Assembly: GCF_016900895.1 (NCBI RefSeq)
Contig: NZ_JAFEUN010000004.1
Span: forward strand, 19,944 to 83,943
Direction: 5' to 3'
From: Parashewanella hymeniacidonis
Lineage (GTDB): Bacteria > Pseudomonadota > Gammaproteobacteria > Enterobacterales > Shewanellaceae
Length of the DNA: 64,000 nt
Numbering within the stretch: position 1 is the stretch's first letter; each line of letters opens with the position of its first letter. Of the stretch, positions 41,940 through 49,924 are shown in pieces. The notes under the pieces were generated by a model that saw only the letters and a program-made list of their open reading frames with translations, did no database searches and had not been told where the DNA came from. The position numbers and the translations under genes were made by a program.

Positions 41940-42074
41940 CACTTGATTGACTTGGCTGTTGCGAGTAATGCTGAGTTTATCATAACTCAAAATACCAAAG
42001 CTCCTCTCTCTGGGGATTTGAAGTTCAATTTTAAGGTGAGAACACCTGAAGAATTTTTGAAAGAGGTTGTTTAA
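41940..42074 (+). pseudogene. C-terminal remnant of a PIN-domain toxin
   Basis: A 44-codon stretch without its own start reads HLIDLAVASNAEFIITQNTKAP ... FKVRTPEEFLKEVV and ends 2 bp before the next ATG. It is the end of a PIN_3-type toxin (N-A-x-x-I-x-T-x-N-T; the F-x-x-x-x-x-T-P-E-E-F-L end is typical). The first two thirds are missing. It would have been paired with the small gene that follows. Confidence 0.72.
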
Positions 42075-42076
42075 AT

Positions 42077-42289
42077 ATGGCAACAATTACATACCGTACG
42101 ACAGATGAGAAACGTGACAAGCTCTCAGCCCTAGCATCAGAGCAAAACTTAAGTGTTAATAAAGTAATCGATGAACTTGTGACGATAGCCTTGGCAGAAA
42201 GAGATGCATTTTTACGCTTCAGCCTAAGAGCTCAAAAAGGCGATGCTGAGCAAGCTCTAAATATTTTAAGATCTAAAGCGATAGATTAG
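42077..42289 (+). CDS. Ribbon-helix-helix-type antitoxin left without its toxin
   Basis: A 70-residue protein MATITYRTTDEKRDKLSALASEQNLSVNKVIDELV... has a short ribbon and helical pattern typical of antitoxins of PIN toxins. It starts 2 bp after the PIN remnant. Intact in sequence, but its partner is truncated. Confidence 0.7.
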   Translation: MATITYRTTDEKRDKLSALASEQNLSVNKVIDELVTIALAERDAFLRFSLRAQKGDAEQALNILRSKAID

Positions 42290-42392
42290 GTTCTGCTGTA
42301 TTAAAATTTCATGAATCAAATATTTTTCAGTTGTCCTTATGTATTAAAGTGCTAAAATAAGGTCTAAATTTAGCCCTCATTTTGGTGCGTAT

Positions 42393-42644
42393 ATGAGACA
42401 AGTATTAGCTGACTGTTCCGCAAGTATTTCTGAATTGAAAAAAAATCCAACTGCTTTATTAAATGAAGCAGATGGTTCAGCAATTGCTATTTTGAATCAC
42501 AATAAACCTGCAGCTTACTTAGTTCCAGCAGAGACGTATGAGTTTTTGATGGATATGTTAGATGATTACGAGTTATCAAAGCTCGTTGATGAACGTAGAG
42601 TTGATCTTTCTGACGCTGTGGAAGTCAATATTGATGACTTATAA
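42393..42644 (+). CDS. Phd/YefM (StbD-like) antitoxin
   Basis: An 83-residue protein: MRQVLADCSASISELKKNPTALLNEADGSAIAILNHNKPAAYLVPAETYEFLMDMLDD, the Phd/YefM fold in the StbD/RelB group. It overlaps the toxin gene by 11 bp (gatgacttataa contains the toxin ATG), so translation is coupled. Confidence 0.86.
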   Translation: MRQVLADCSASISELKKNPTALLNEADGSAIAILNHNKPAAYLVPAETYEFLMDMLDDYELSKLVDERRVDLSDAVEVNIDDL

Positions 42645-42921
42645 ATTAAAGTTTTTACCTGCAGCACAAAAAGAATGGAATAAACTTGCGGTACCCATTC
42701 AAAGCCAGTTTAAGAAAAAACTTAAAGAGCGCCTAGAAAACCCACATGTGCCATCTTCTAAATTAAAAGGTTACGAATCAGTTTATAAAATTAAACTGAG
42801 AACTGCAGGGTACAGGCTTGCTTACGAAGTCATTGATGAAGATATCATCGTTTACGTGTTAGCAGTTGGAAAGCGTGACAAAGAAGCTGTATATAAAAAA
42901 TTGGCATCACGATTGGTTTGA
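42634..42921 (+). CDS. RelE/StbE-type toxin
   Basis: A 95-residue basic protein: MTYKLKFLPAAQKEWNKLAVPIQSQFKKKLKERLENPHVPSSKL ... YKIKLRTAGYRLAYEVIDEDIIVYVLAVGKRDKEAVYKKL. This is the RelE mRNA-interferase group (K-x-R...G-x-R-L-x-Y motif, V-x-x-V-G-K-R-x). The ATG at 42634 is the family start; upstream ATGs would run through the antitoxin gene. It is the last gene of the ICE before attR. Confidence 0.88.
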   Translation: MTYKLKFLPAAQKEWNKLAVPIQSQFKKKLKERLENPHVPSSKLKGYESVYKIKLRTAGYRLAYEVIDEDIIVYVLAVGKRDKEAVYKKLASRLV

Positions 42922-42968
42922 TCATTTTCTCTAAAATAAGCCTGATTATTTGCTAGACATTTTCGACT

Positions 42969-42990
42969 TGTGTACCTATATGTGTACCTA
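42969..42990 (+). repeat. Tandem TGTGTACCTA pair, probable integrase arm sites (right)
   Basis: Two copies of tgtgtaccta, 12 bp apart, 70 bp inside attR. They match the pair at 2849-2870 in unit, spacing and orientation, differing only in the last two bases. Confidence 0.6.
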
Positions 42991-43003
42991 ATATTTTAAA
43001 AAA

Positions 43004-43035
43004 TTAAACTCAACAACATAAGTTGTTGAGTTTAA
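43004..43035. repeat. Perfect 14-bp inverted repeat next to attR
   Basis: ttaaactcaacaac (43004-43017) and gttgttgagtttaa (43022-43035) form a hairpin with the four-base loop ataa. It lies between the arm sites and the core. It could be a terminator protecting the displaced ybiT tail, though the flanks have only short T runs, or an accessory-protein (for example AlpA) site. Confidence 0.7.
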
Positions 43036-43062
43036 ATGATAATTTTAAAATGGGTTTCATAT

Positions 43063-43076
43063 CACATGGATATGGA
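43063..43076 (+). other. attR core
   Basis: The second copy of cacatggatatgga. Immediately to the right the sequence continues as the displaced host ybiT 3' end; to the left is ICE sequence without similarity to ybiT. Confidence 0.82.
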
Positions 43077-43257
43077 GTCGATTGAATCACTGAACAATGC
43101 GCTTGAGATGTATGAAGGTACATTGCTGTTTGTGTGTCATGACCGTGCATTCGTTTCATCACTCGCCAACCGAGTTTTGGAAATGACGTCAAAAGGTGTA
43201 ACTGACTTTAAAGGTTCTTATGATGAGTTCCTTACCAGTAAAGGTATTGAAGGCTAA
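43063..43257 (+). pseudogene. ybiT': Displaced 3' end of host ybiT
   Basis: It reads [45 protein letters not shown]...KGIEG, the last 64 residues of YbiT. By hand count it differs from the tail at 2485-2679 at 38 of 195 bases and at 7 residues, mostly third codon positions. The conserved Ser before H-D-R is Cys here. A chance ATG at 43036 keeps the frame open for 73 codons, but no ribosome site is seen. Confidence 0.85.
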
Positions 43258-43270
43258 TTAGTTGTTCTTT

Positions 43271-43306
43271 GAGTGTGTTCTCCAATCGGACACACTCTTC
43301 TTTTAA
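43271..43306 (+). terminator. Original host ybiT terminator
   Basis: gagtgtgt and acacactc form an 8-bp stem with an 11-base loop, followed by ttctttta. It lies 13 bp after the displaced ybiT stop and would have ended ybiT before the ICE arrived. Confidence 0.8.
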
Positions 43307-43423
43307 TTTCTTATTTCATTCTTTCCACCAACAATTATCCCATATCACTCCCAGCAATTTTTCAAAGGCTGCACTGTTAAACGTTTTGATATGTCGTTCT
43401 ACTAAGTCTTTCAGATTGAATTA

Positions 43424-44242
43424 CTAACTCTCTTTTTTTAAATTAACATCCATTTGTGGGAATGGAATACTGATTTCTGCTTTATCAAATTCTAGCTTTA
43501 TCGTTTCAAGTAATTCATAGCGAACATTCCAGTAATCGTCTGCATTAACCCAAGGTCTGACAACAAAATTTATACTTGAATCAGCAAGTTCTGATACTGC
43601 CACTTTGAATTCAGGCTCCTGTAAAATTCTATTATCAGCATTGATGATTTGAATGAGTAAGTCTTTAGCTTCAAGTAAGTCACTGTCATAGCTAATCCCA
43701 ATCACTAAATCAACTCTTCGAGTGACTTCTTTTGAGTAGTTCACGATAGGAGAGCCCCAAATTTGTGAGTTGGGGATAAGCACAATCTTATTATCAGGAG
43801 TATTGAGCTCTGTATAAAACAATTCAATTTTTCTGATGGTGCCAGCTTTACCTGCAGCCTCAATGTAGTGACCAGCTTTAAAAGGGCGTAATACCGAGAT
43901 TAAAACGCCAGAAGCTAAATTTGATAAAGAGCTTTTAAGTGCTAACGCAATGGCTAAACCAGAGGCACCGATTACTGTAATAAAAGTCGATGTTTGCACG
44001 CCCAAGTTAGACAGAGCGCTAATAAAACTTAAAACGATGATACCTGCGAAAACAATGTCAGCTAAAAAAATACTGATAGCGGCATCTATTTTCTTTTTTT
44101 CATTGTATTTAATGACTTTTTTCTTAAGATATTTAGCCAGTTTGTATCCTACAAATAAAATAATAAAAGCAATAAGAATTTTTGCGGATAAATCCCAAAG
44201 GGTCTCTGAATTGGCATCTAGCCATGTTAGTAGCGTTTCCAT
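43424..44242 (-). CDS. mscS: Small-conductance mechanosensitive channel MscS
   Basis: A 272-residue inner-membrane protein: two N-terminal segments (AKILIAFIILFVGYKLAKYL; ADIVFAGIIVLSFISALSNLGV), the pore helix ITVIGASGLAIALALKSSLSNLASGVLI and the beta-domain GTIRKIELFYTELNTPDNKIVLIPNS..., with the C-terminal PFPQMDVN. It releases solutes on osmotic downshock. ATG 44242 (GAGGT upstream) is preferred over 44281. It matches E. coli MscS throughout. Confidence 0.92.
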   Translation of the reverse strand: METLLTWLDANSETLWDLSAKILIAFIILFVGYKLAKYLKKKVIKYNEKKKIDAAISIFLADIVFAGIIVLSFISALSNLGVQTSTFITVIGASGLAIALALKSSLSNLASGVLISVLRPFKAGHYIEAAGKAGTIRKIELFYTELNTPDNKIVLIPNSQIWGSPIVNYSKEVTRRVDLVIGISYDSDLLEAKDLLIQIINADNRILQEPEFKVAVSELADSSINFVVRPWVNADDYWNVRYELLETIKLEFDKAEISIPFPQMDVNLKKES

Positions 44243-44307
44243 GTTTACCTCAGTAAGTTGTTTCTTTGTCGAAACTATCAATGACCATTATTACAAGACA
44301 ATTAAAT

Positions 44308-44958
44308 TTATGAGATCTCGTAATCATGAACTTCTTCTTTTACACCGCATAAGTCTAGGATTCTTTTCTGTGTATTTTGAGTCACTATCACACCTTCATC
44401 TATCGCTTCTTGTGCGTGGCCGAAGTCTAACATACCAATGTCGTTGACTCTGGGCGATAGCAAAATATCAGGTGGATCGTCAGCCATGCGGCTATGCGTG
44501 ATTCGGTCCTGCATGATATTAATTGAAGCGGTAATGACATCCAGTAACCCAGGATGCTCATCTTTGTTTTTAGTTAAACTGGGTGTCAGCCAATTTTTTA
44601 CAATTTCAATTTTTCCGAGGTCGCGCTTTTCATCTTTATCAGCCGTTTTTTGTTCTGGAGTTTCAAAGAGTGCATGGCGCCCTACAAGTTGTGTATTTAA
44701 ATCGACAGCAATGACGACATCGGCACCAAAAGCTCGGCAGAGCGATACAGGTGCAGGGTTCACGAGACCTCCATCTAGCAACCATCGGCCTTCATGAAGT
44801 ACAGGATTAAATAAGCTAGGGAATGTACACGAAGCTCTTATTGCTTCCAAAACTGAGCCCTTTTTAAGTCACACTACTTGCCCTGTGCCAAACTCTGTCG
44901 CCACGGCACCATAATGACAAGGTAAATCTTCAATGGCAGAGCAAATGCCAGCTTTCAT
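44308..44958 (-). pseudogene. Patatin-like phospholipase (RssA-like), N-terminal loss and nonsense mutation
   Basis: The visible frame reads KAGICSAIEDLPCHYGAVATEFGTGQVV, then a TGA codon where the family has Trp (V-W-L-K-K-G-S), then LKKGSVLEAIRASCTFPSLFNPV ... LLDGGLVNPAPVSLCRAFGADVVIAVDLN. The catalytic D-G-G is present, but the N-terminal half with the oxyanion loop and G-x-S-x-G is missing. Two independent lesions make it a pseudogene. The remaining ORF 44308-44850 has a chance Met. Confidence 0.85.
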
Positions 44959-45114
44959 TATTTTTCCGTGGTTACAGCAAACATAACCCTAAGGTATCAC
45001 AACAACCTCACTATTTTAAGGTAAGGTGATAACAGTGATTTTTGAAAATGAGTACTTTACATTTCTTTATATTTTATTAAGTTAAAGCATCATTTGGATA
45101 TAAAGTGTAAGTAA

Positions 45115-45498
45115 ATGGAATTCAAACATACTCATACTGCACTCTGCCATTGTGGCGAAGTTAACTTGTCGCTTTACTTACCCAATGGTTTAGAAGAGCT
45201 TCGCCGATGCAACTGTTCTATGTGCAGCAGAAGAGGGGCGATTGTTGCTTCTGTTCCACTGGCTAATTTAAAAATCACAGCAGGCGATGAGTACTTCACC
45301 TTGTATCATTTCAATACTCATACAGCTCAGCTCTTTTTTGCTCTATCTAAATGTGGTTTTTATACGCACCATCAACGCCGACCTAATCCTCATTTGTTTG
45401 GTATTAATGTAGCTTGCATTAAGGGCGTTAATCCATATGAGTTAGGTGAAATACCTATTGTCGACGGTATCAATCACCCTAGAGATACAACTTCATAA
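45115..45498 (+). CDS. GFA/CENP-V-like zinc protein with an altered zinc site
   Basis: A 127-residue protein, ALCHCGEVNLSL ... RRCNCSMCSRRGA ... FFALSKCGFYTHHQRRPNP ... GINVACIKGVNPYE, typical of the GFA family (named after glutathione-dependent formaldehyde activation). The usual F-F-C-S-K-C-G reads F-F-A-L-S-K-C-G, so one zinc-binding Cys is gone, consistent with a three-base insertion. It may be inactive or in decay. Length is otherwise normal. Confidence 0.8.
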   Translation: MEFKHTHTALCHCGEVNLSLYLPNGLEELRRCNCSMCSRRGAIVASVPLANLKITAGDEYFTLYHFNTHTAQLFFALSKCGFYTHHQRRPNPHLFGINVACIKGVNPYELGEIPIVDGINHPRDTTS

Positions 45499-45568
45499 AC
45501 TTTATTGGGCGGGTGAAAACAGGTTGAATCCGCCATGGCTAGTAGAGCATAAGTATTAGGGAGCGATA

Positions 45569-45937
45569 ATGATAAGTAATGTTTTACTGGGTACCGATGA
45601 TTTAGCCAAAGCAGAGCGTTTCTATAATGAATTATTGACCCACTTTGAGGCGCAATTGTGCCAAAGGACAGACCGAGCAATACTTTGGAAAGCCAAGGAA
45701 TTTCCTGTAGGTATTGCGGTTTGCATTCCTCATAATGGAAAAGCCGCTTCGAGTGGTAACGGCAATATGATTGGATTAAAAGCTGACTCTCGAAGCATGG
45801 TCGATGAGATTTATGCAACTGCGTTAGCGTTAGGAGGCACTTGTGATGGAAAACCCAGCGAAAGAAAGCAAGGTGTGTATGCAGCGTATTTTCGTGATTT
45901 GGATAAGCACAAGTTTGGGGTTTTTTATTTAGGATAG
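45569..45937 (+). CDS. VOC-superfamily protein
   Basis: A 122-residue protein: MISNVLLGTDDLAKAERFYNELL ... GVYAAYFRDLDKHKFGVFYLG, two beta-alpha-beta-beta-beta modules of the glyoxalase/VOC fold. The substrate is unknown. GGGAGCGATA precedes the ATG. It lies 70 bp behind the GFA gene. Confidence 0.84.
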   Translation: MISNVLLGTDDLAKAERFYNELLTHFEAQLCQRTDRAILWKAKEFPVGIAVCIPHNGKAASSGNGNMIGLKADSRSMVDEIYATALALGGTCDGKPSERKQGVYAAYFRDLDKHKFGVFYLG

Positions 45938-46039
45938 ATTTTAAATTTTTTGAACTCAAGCTGATAAAGTGCCTTATAACTCTAAGCAAAGTTTATCTAT
46001 TTCAATAAAATAAAAGCTCATTACCTTTAGTGAGTCATT

Positions 46040-46723
46040 ATGAAAACGCCTCAATCACAAAGCGAAGTTAATTATCAACAAAGAAGAGCAAAAGATTCTT
46101 TAATTGCAAAAGTCTCCATAAGCTTCATATGCTTATGTTGTGCATTGGCGGCATCATTTCTATTTTTCGATTTTGAACCCTTGTTTATCTCAAACAGAAT
46201 TGCATTTTTCTCTAGTGGTCTTTTATTGTTTCCTTTCGTCTTTGCCTTGAACAACCTAGCTTACAGTATCTTTGGTAAACGATTCGGTGTAAGCGTCCTT
46301 ATTAGATGTGGCATTTTGATTTTTTTAGGGCTCACAGTAAGTGGGTTTAGTTTTATCAACTCTTATGACGACCATAAATACATCGATAGGGAGTTGGTTT
46401 GGGGATTGATTATTATTACTCTAATAGTTGTGTCCATTGCCGTATTTATCAATTTTAAATTGTTCGCTCTTATGAAGGGAAAGGTCGCTGGTTTTTGCAG
46501 TTATTTTCTTTCTTGTTTTGTGGCCGAATGTTTCGTCAGCTTTGTTTGTATCCCATTGATGATGTACATAATAAAATTGAATTCCAGTGAATTACTTTCT
46601 ATTGCGGTCATTATGTTTTACAAAGTTTTTGCTAGCATTGTCATTTGTTTTGTCGTAAATAAAATCTCTACTTCAATTCGGGAAAAAACTTCAAGTATTT
46701 ACATTTTCTATGACTTTATTTAG
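46040..46723 (+). CDS. VUT-like multispanning membrane protein
   Basis: A 227-residue protein with six hydrophobic segments. FFSSGLLLFPFVFALNNLAYSIFGKRFGVSVL resembles the first motif of VUT/YhhQ transporters (L-L-F-P-x-x-x-x-x-x-D), but with Asn for the usual Asp. Function uncertain; it could be a diverged queuosine-precursor-type transporter. Confidence 0.5.
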   Translation: MKTPQSQSEVNYQQRRAKDSLIAKVSISFICLCCALAASFLFFDFEPLFISNRIAFFSSGLLLFPFVFALNNLAYSIFGKRFGVSVLIRCGILIFLGLTVSGFSFINSYDDHKYIDRELVWGLIIITLIVVSIAVFINFKLFALMKGKVAGFCSYFLSCFVAECFVSFVCIPLMMYIIKLNSSELLSIAVIMFYKVFASIVICFVVNKISTSIREKTSSIYIFYDFI

Positions 46724-46760
46724 CTTGTATTTCAAATGAAAAAACCGTTGCGATACAAGA

Positions 46761-47354
46761 ATGAATTTAGCTCTATTTGATTTCGATGGCACCATAACCA
46801 CAGCTGATACGTTTACTGAGTTTATTAAACAAACTACCCCTAAAAGGCGAAAAATTATTGGGAAGTTAGCTTTGGCTCCCATAATAGTAGGGTATAAACT
46901 CGGTCTCATCCCTGCACATAAAGCTCGACCAAAAGTCGCTCATTTTGTATTTAAAGGTCGAAACGAAACAGAGGTGTTTGAAGAAGGAAAAAGGTTTGCT
47001 GATCATTATATTTCGACAGTACTTCGCCAAGAAGCTATAGAGCGAATCCAATGGCACAAAGACAACGCTGATAGGATAGTTGTCGTTTCAGCGTCCATTA
47101 ACCCCTACCTAACTCACTGGTGTGAGCAACACGATTTAGAATTATTATGTTCAAAACTTGAAGTAAAAAACGGAATCTTAACAGGTAATTACTTCGGTGC
47201 GGATTGCAGTCGTCATGAAAAGGTCAATAGAATTAATGCGCTGCTCAATGTAAGCGACTTCAATACGATATACGCTTATGGTGATACAGACGAAGACAAT
47301 GAGATGTTGGCTATTGCTGATGAAAAATTTTTTCAATGGCGCAAAATTAACTGA
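46761..47354 (+). CDS. HAD-IB family phosphatase
   Basis: A 197-residue protein: motif I LALFDFDGTITT, motif II VVVSASINPYL, motif III/IV YAYGDTDEDNEML. The length and the cap insertion between motif I and II fit HAD subfamily IB (SerB/YfbR-like phosphomonoesterases). The substrate is unknown. Confidence 0.85.
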   Translation: MNLALFDFDGTITTADTFTEFIKQTTPKRRKIIGKLALAPIIVGYKLGLIPAHKARPKVAHFVFKGRNETEVFEEGKRFADHYISTVLRQEAIERIQWHKDNADRIVVVSASINPYLTHWCEQHDLELLCSKLEVKNGILTGNYFGADCSRHEKVNRINALLNVSDFNTIYAYGDTDEDNEMLAIADEKFFQWRKIN

Positions 47355-47432
47355 AAATTTTAGACATTCTTGATCAGGTACATCATTGATATTGTTAAGT
47401 GATTTCCAATTTATATGCTATACATATAATGT

Positions 47433-48083
47433 ATGGCTGCTCTCAGATTGCGCTACCAAACCCTTGAGTTTAATAACACAGATATTCATCTGTGTACTTT
47501 ACGTGATAGAAATCAATTTCATGATCCAGATGGAGAAGCTGATAAACTCGGCATTTCTTCAGCTTCATGGCCTCTTTTTGGCATTGTTTGGCCTTCAAGT
47601 ATCGTATTGGCTGATTTTATGCAAGATTACGAAATAAAAAATAAACGGATTTTGGAAATAGGTTGTGGAATAGGGCTTACCAGCCTTTTATTAAATAAGC
47701 GTAAAGCAGATATAACCGCTTCAGATTATCATCCAGCCGTTTCGGAGTTTTTAGATCGTAATATCAAACTTAATGGCTTGAATACTCTCAAGTATTATCG
47801 AGCAGACTGGACGGACAATCATCATGAATTCGGTAAGTTCGACGTGATCATTGGCAGTGATGTACTCTACGATGAATTTTCAATTGAAGCATTAGCTCAA
47901 TTTATTAATAAGCATACTGAAGCCAACAGTGAAGTTATTCTTGTTGATCCGAGAAGAGGGCACAAAGGTAAGTTAATCAAGCATATGCATAATCATGGTT
48001 TTGATTGTACTTCAGAGGATTTTCATTCTGATGATGCTTCTTTTGAGTCCGTTAGAGGTCACTTGTTAAAGTTTAAACGTTAA
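47433..48083 (+). CDS. Class I SAM-dependent methyltransferase (protein N-methyltransferase-like)
   Basis: A 216-residue protein. WPSSIVLADFM, then motif I ILEIGCGIGLTSLLLNKRKADITASDYHPAVSEFLDRNIKLNGL, and DVIIGSDVLYDEFSIEAL, as in Nnt1/METTL21-type lysine methyltransferases. Target not known. It starts at ATG 47433 with a poor ribosome site. Confidence 0.82.
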   Translation: MAALRLRYQTLEFNNTDIHLCTLRDRNQFHDPDGEADKLGISSASWPLFGIVWPSSIVLADFMQDYEIKNKRILEIGCGIGLTSLLLNKRKADITASDYHPAVSEFLDRNIKLNGLNTLKYYRADWTDNHHEFGKFDVIIGSDVLYDEFSIEALAQFINKHTEANSEVILVDPRRGHKGKLIKHMHNHGFDCTSEDFHSDDASFESVRGHLLKFKR

Positions 48084-48191
48084 TATAACTCTAAATATGG
48101 GTATATATCATCAACCACTCTCGATATACTTCATTAACCTATTTAATTCATTTTCATCACCTGTGCTCTTAAAGCAACCTAAAAGGCCAAC

Positions 48192-48713
48192 ATGATTATT
48201 GCAGAATCAAAAAGACTGGAGTTGAGAGAGTTTTCAAAAAATGATGTTAATGGCTTCTTTGAATTAAATAATGATCCTATTGTTCTGAAATACACTGGTG
48301 ATAGCCCGTTTAGCGACAAGTTCGAAGTAATGCGATTTATTGATAATTACCAACACTATGATGAAAATGGGTTTGGTCGCTGGTCTGTATATTTAAAAGA
48401 AAACGATCAATATATCGGTTTTTGTGGTCTTAGGAAGTGTCACATAACAGAAGACGTGGATATCGGCTTTAGGATTAAACGAGCATTCTGGGGGCAGGGT
48501 TATGCGTCAGAAGCTGCAGATTTGTGTTTACGATTAGGGTTTAAGAGGTTTGCTTTAAACGATATCGTTGCAAGAGCTATGGAAGATAATCAAGCATCCC
48601 ATGCTTTAATAAAAAAACTTGGGATGACTTTTGAATCTTGTTACCAAGAAAGCGGAAACAAGTGGCTTAAATACAGTATTAATCAACAACACTATCTAAA
48701 AAAGTGTAAGTAG
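48192..48713 (+). CDS. GNAT-family N-acetyltransferase (RimJ/RimL-like)
   Basis: A 173-residue protein: RLELREFSKNDVNGFFELNNDPIVLKYTGD is the RimJ/RimL start; acetyl-CoA binding occurs at RAFWGQGYASEAADLCLRLGF; NQASHALIKKLGMTFE ends the fold. It may acetylate a protein N-terminus or small amine. Its 3' end overlaps the convergent gltS by 22 bp. Confidence 0.87.
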   Translation: MIIAESKRLELREFSKNDVNGFFELNNDPIVLKYTGDSPFSDKFEVMRFIDNYQHYDENGFGRWSVYLKENDQYIGFCGLRKCHITEDVDIGFRIKRAFWGQGYASEAADLCLRLGFKRFALNDIVARAMEDNQASHALIKKLGMTFESCYQESGNKWLKYSINQQHYLKKCK

Positions 48714-49885
48714 CCTTCAATGACAAAAAGATTAATAAGATCGTTAAAAAAAGCACCTGCAATAGGAATAACTAAGAATGCTTTTTTTGATATGCCATGA
48801 TGAGAAACGACAGAGTTCATAATGGTTACCGCGGTAGGTGTAGAGCCTAAACCAAAGCCGCACTGTCCGCCTAAAATAACAGCGGCATCGTAATCTGACC
48901 CCATGACTTTAAATGTTATCCAGTAAGCAAAAATGGCCATTATTACTGTTTGGACTGCTAAAATAATCAACAGTGGCAGAGCAAGATTAAAAACTTTCCA
49001 CAGTTGAAGGTTAACTAAAGCCATTGACAGAAATAGAGATAAACTGATTTCTGCGACGAAATCCATTGAGTGTTCAGAGAATCGATATTTGGGTTTCAGT
49101 TCCAAAAGGCTGGTAATGATTATGCCGCTAAATAAAGCAAAAACAAACTTAGGTAAATTCAACCAGTCAATATCTAATGCTTCAACAGCATCTTTTAAGT
49201 AAGTTGCGCTGATAACACACAAGAAGAGTAAGAATACTGAATAAAGTGTACTTGTTGGGCTTACTTCGTTTTTGGATGTTTCAATATCATCTTCTAGCTC
49301 CAAATCTTTGGGTTGGAGATTAAAGCTGGATATTCTTTTATGAGCAAGAGGACCACCAATGAGTCCTCCTGCAACTAAACCAAAAGTAGCCGCAGCTAAC
49401 CCCAATTCTAACGTATCGATACCATATCGATCTTGAAATACATCAGCCCAAGCTACTGCTGTACCATGACCACCAGATAGCGTGATTGAACCTGCCACCA
49501 AACCGTATATTGGATCGAGGTTAAGTAATTTGGCTAAACCTACTCCCACACCATCTTGCAAAATAAGAAATACAGTCGTTAAGAGCAGAAATAGACCGAT
49601 ACTTTTTCCGCCAGATAATATTTTGTGAAAATTAGCATTAAGTCCTACAGAAGCAAAAAACATCAACATAAATGTCTCTTGTAATGGAACATCCATACTG
49701 ATATTGAAATTAAAAAAATGAAGAATAGTGATGATACTTGCAGCGACAATACCACCTGTAATTGCCGAGGGAATATTGTATTTATCTAAAAATGAGACTT
49801 TGGAGTTTAATGTTTGACCGACAATCAAGCAAAGTAAAACGACAGCAAAAGAGTAAATTGGATTTACGACAAAATTATGTGGCAT
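48692..49885 (-). CDS. gltS: Sodium/glutamate symporter GltS
   Basis: A 397-residue inner-membrane carrier with about ten hydrophobic segments. The paired loops GSITLSGGHGTAVAWADVF and GGQCGFGLGSTPTAVTIMN are the hallmark pore-loops of GltS. It imports glutamate with sodium. Length and motifs match E. coli GltS. Confidence 0.92.
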   Translation of the reverse strand: MPHNFVVNPIYSFAVVLLCLIVGQTLNSKVSFLDKYNIPSAITGGIVAASIITILHFFNFNISMDVPLQETFMLMFFASVGLNANFHKILSGGKSIGLFLLLTTVFLILQDGVGVGLAKLLNLDPIYGLVAGSITLSGGHGTAVAWADVFQDRYGIDTLELGLAAATFGLVAGGLIGGPLAHKRISSFNLQPKDLELEDDIETSKNEVSPTSTLYSVFLLFLCVISATYLKDAVEALDIDWLNLPKFVFALFSGIIITSLLELKPKYRFSEHSMDFVAEISLSLFLSMALVNLQLWKVFNLALPLLIILAVQTVIMAIFAYWITFKVMGSDYDAAVILGGQCGFGLGSTPTAVTIMNSVVSHHGISKKAFLVIPIAGAFFNDLINLFVIEGYLHFFR

Positions 49886-49924
49886 AAAGTCCCCATTATT
49901 GATCCTCGCTAAAATTGTATTACT

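Larger units (their letters stand above)
2485..43076. mobile_element. Integrative and conjugative element in ybiT, about 40.6 kb
   Basis: The boundaries are an identical 14-bp core (cacatggatatgga) at 2485-2498 and 43063-43076, within the codons for HMDME of the second ABC domain of ybiT. To the right of each core is a complete ybiT 3' end with its own terminator. The integrase lies 400 bp inside the left core. The element carries a full P-type secretion operon, relaxase plus MobC, entry exclusion, antirestriction, primase-helicase and AlpA, so it has everything expected of a self-transmissible ICE except VirB1. Whether it is still mobile is unknown; the core modules are open, while several cargo and TA genes are broken. 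Confidence 0.9.

Noticed and set aside
43036..43257. A 73-residue ORF as an independent gene
   Set aside because: It is the displaced last part of ybiT joined to element sequence, without a ribosome site or a nucleotide-binding domain of its own.
45474..45989. Minus-strand ORF of 171 residues over the VOC gene
   Set aside because: It is antisense to a recognisable VOC protein and has no recognisable domain.
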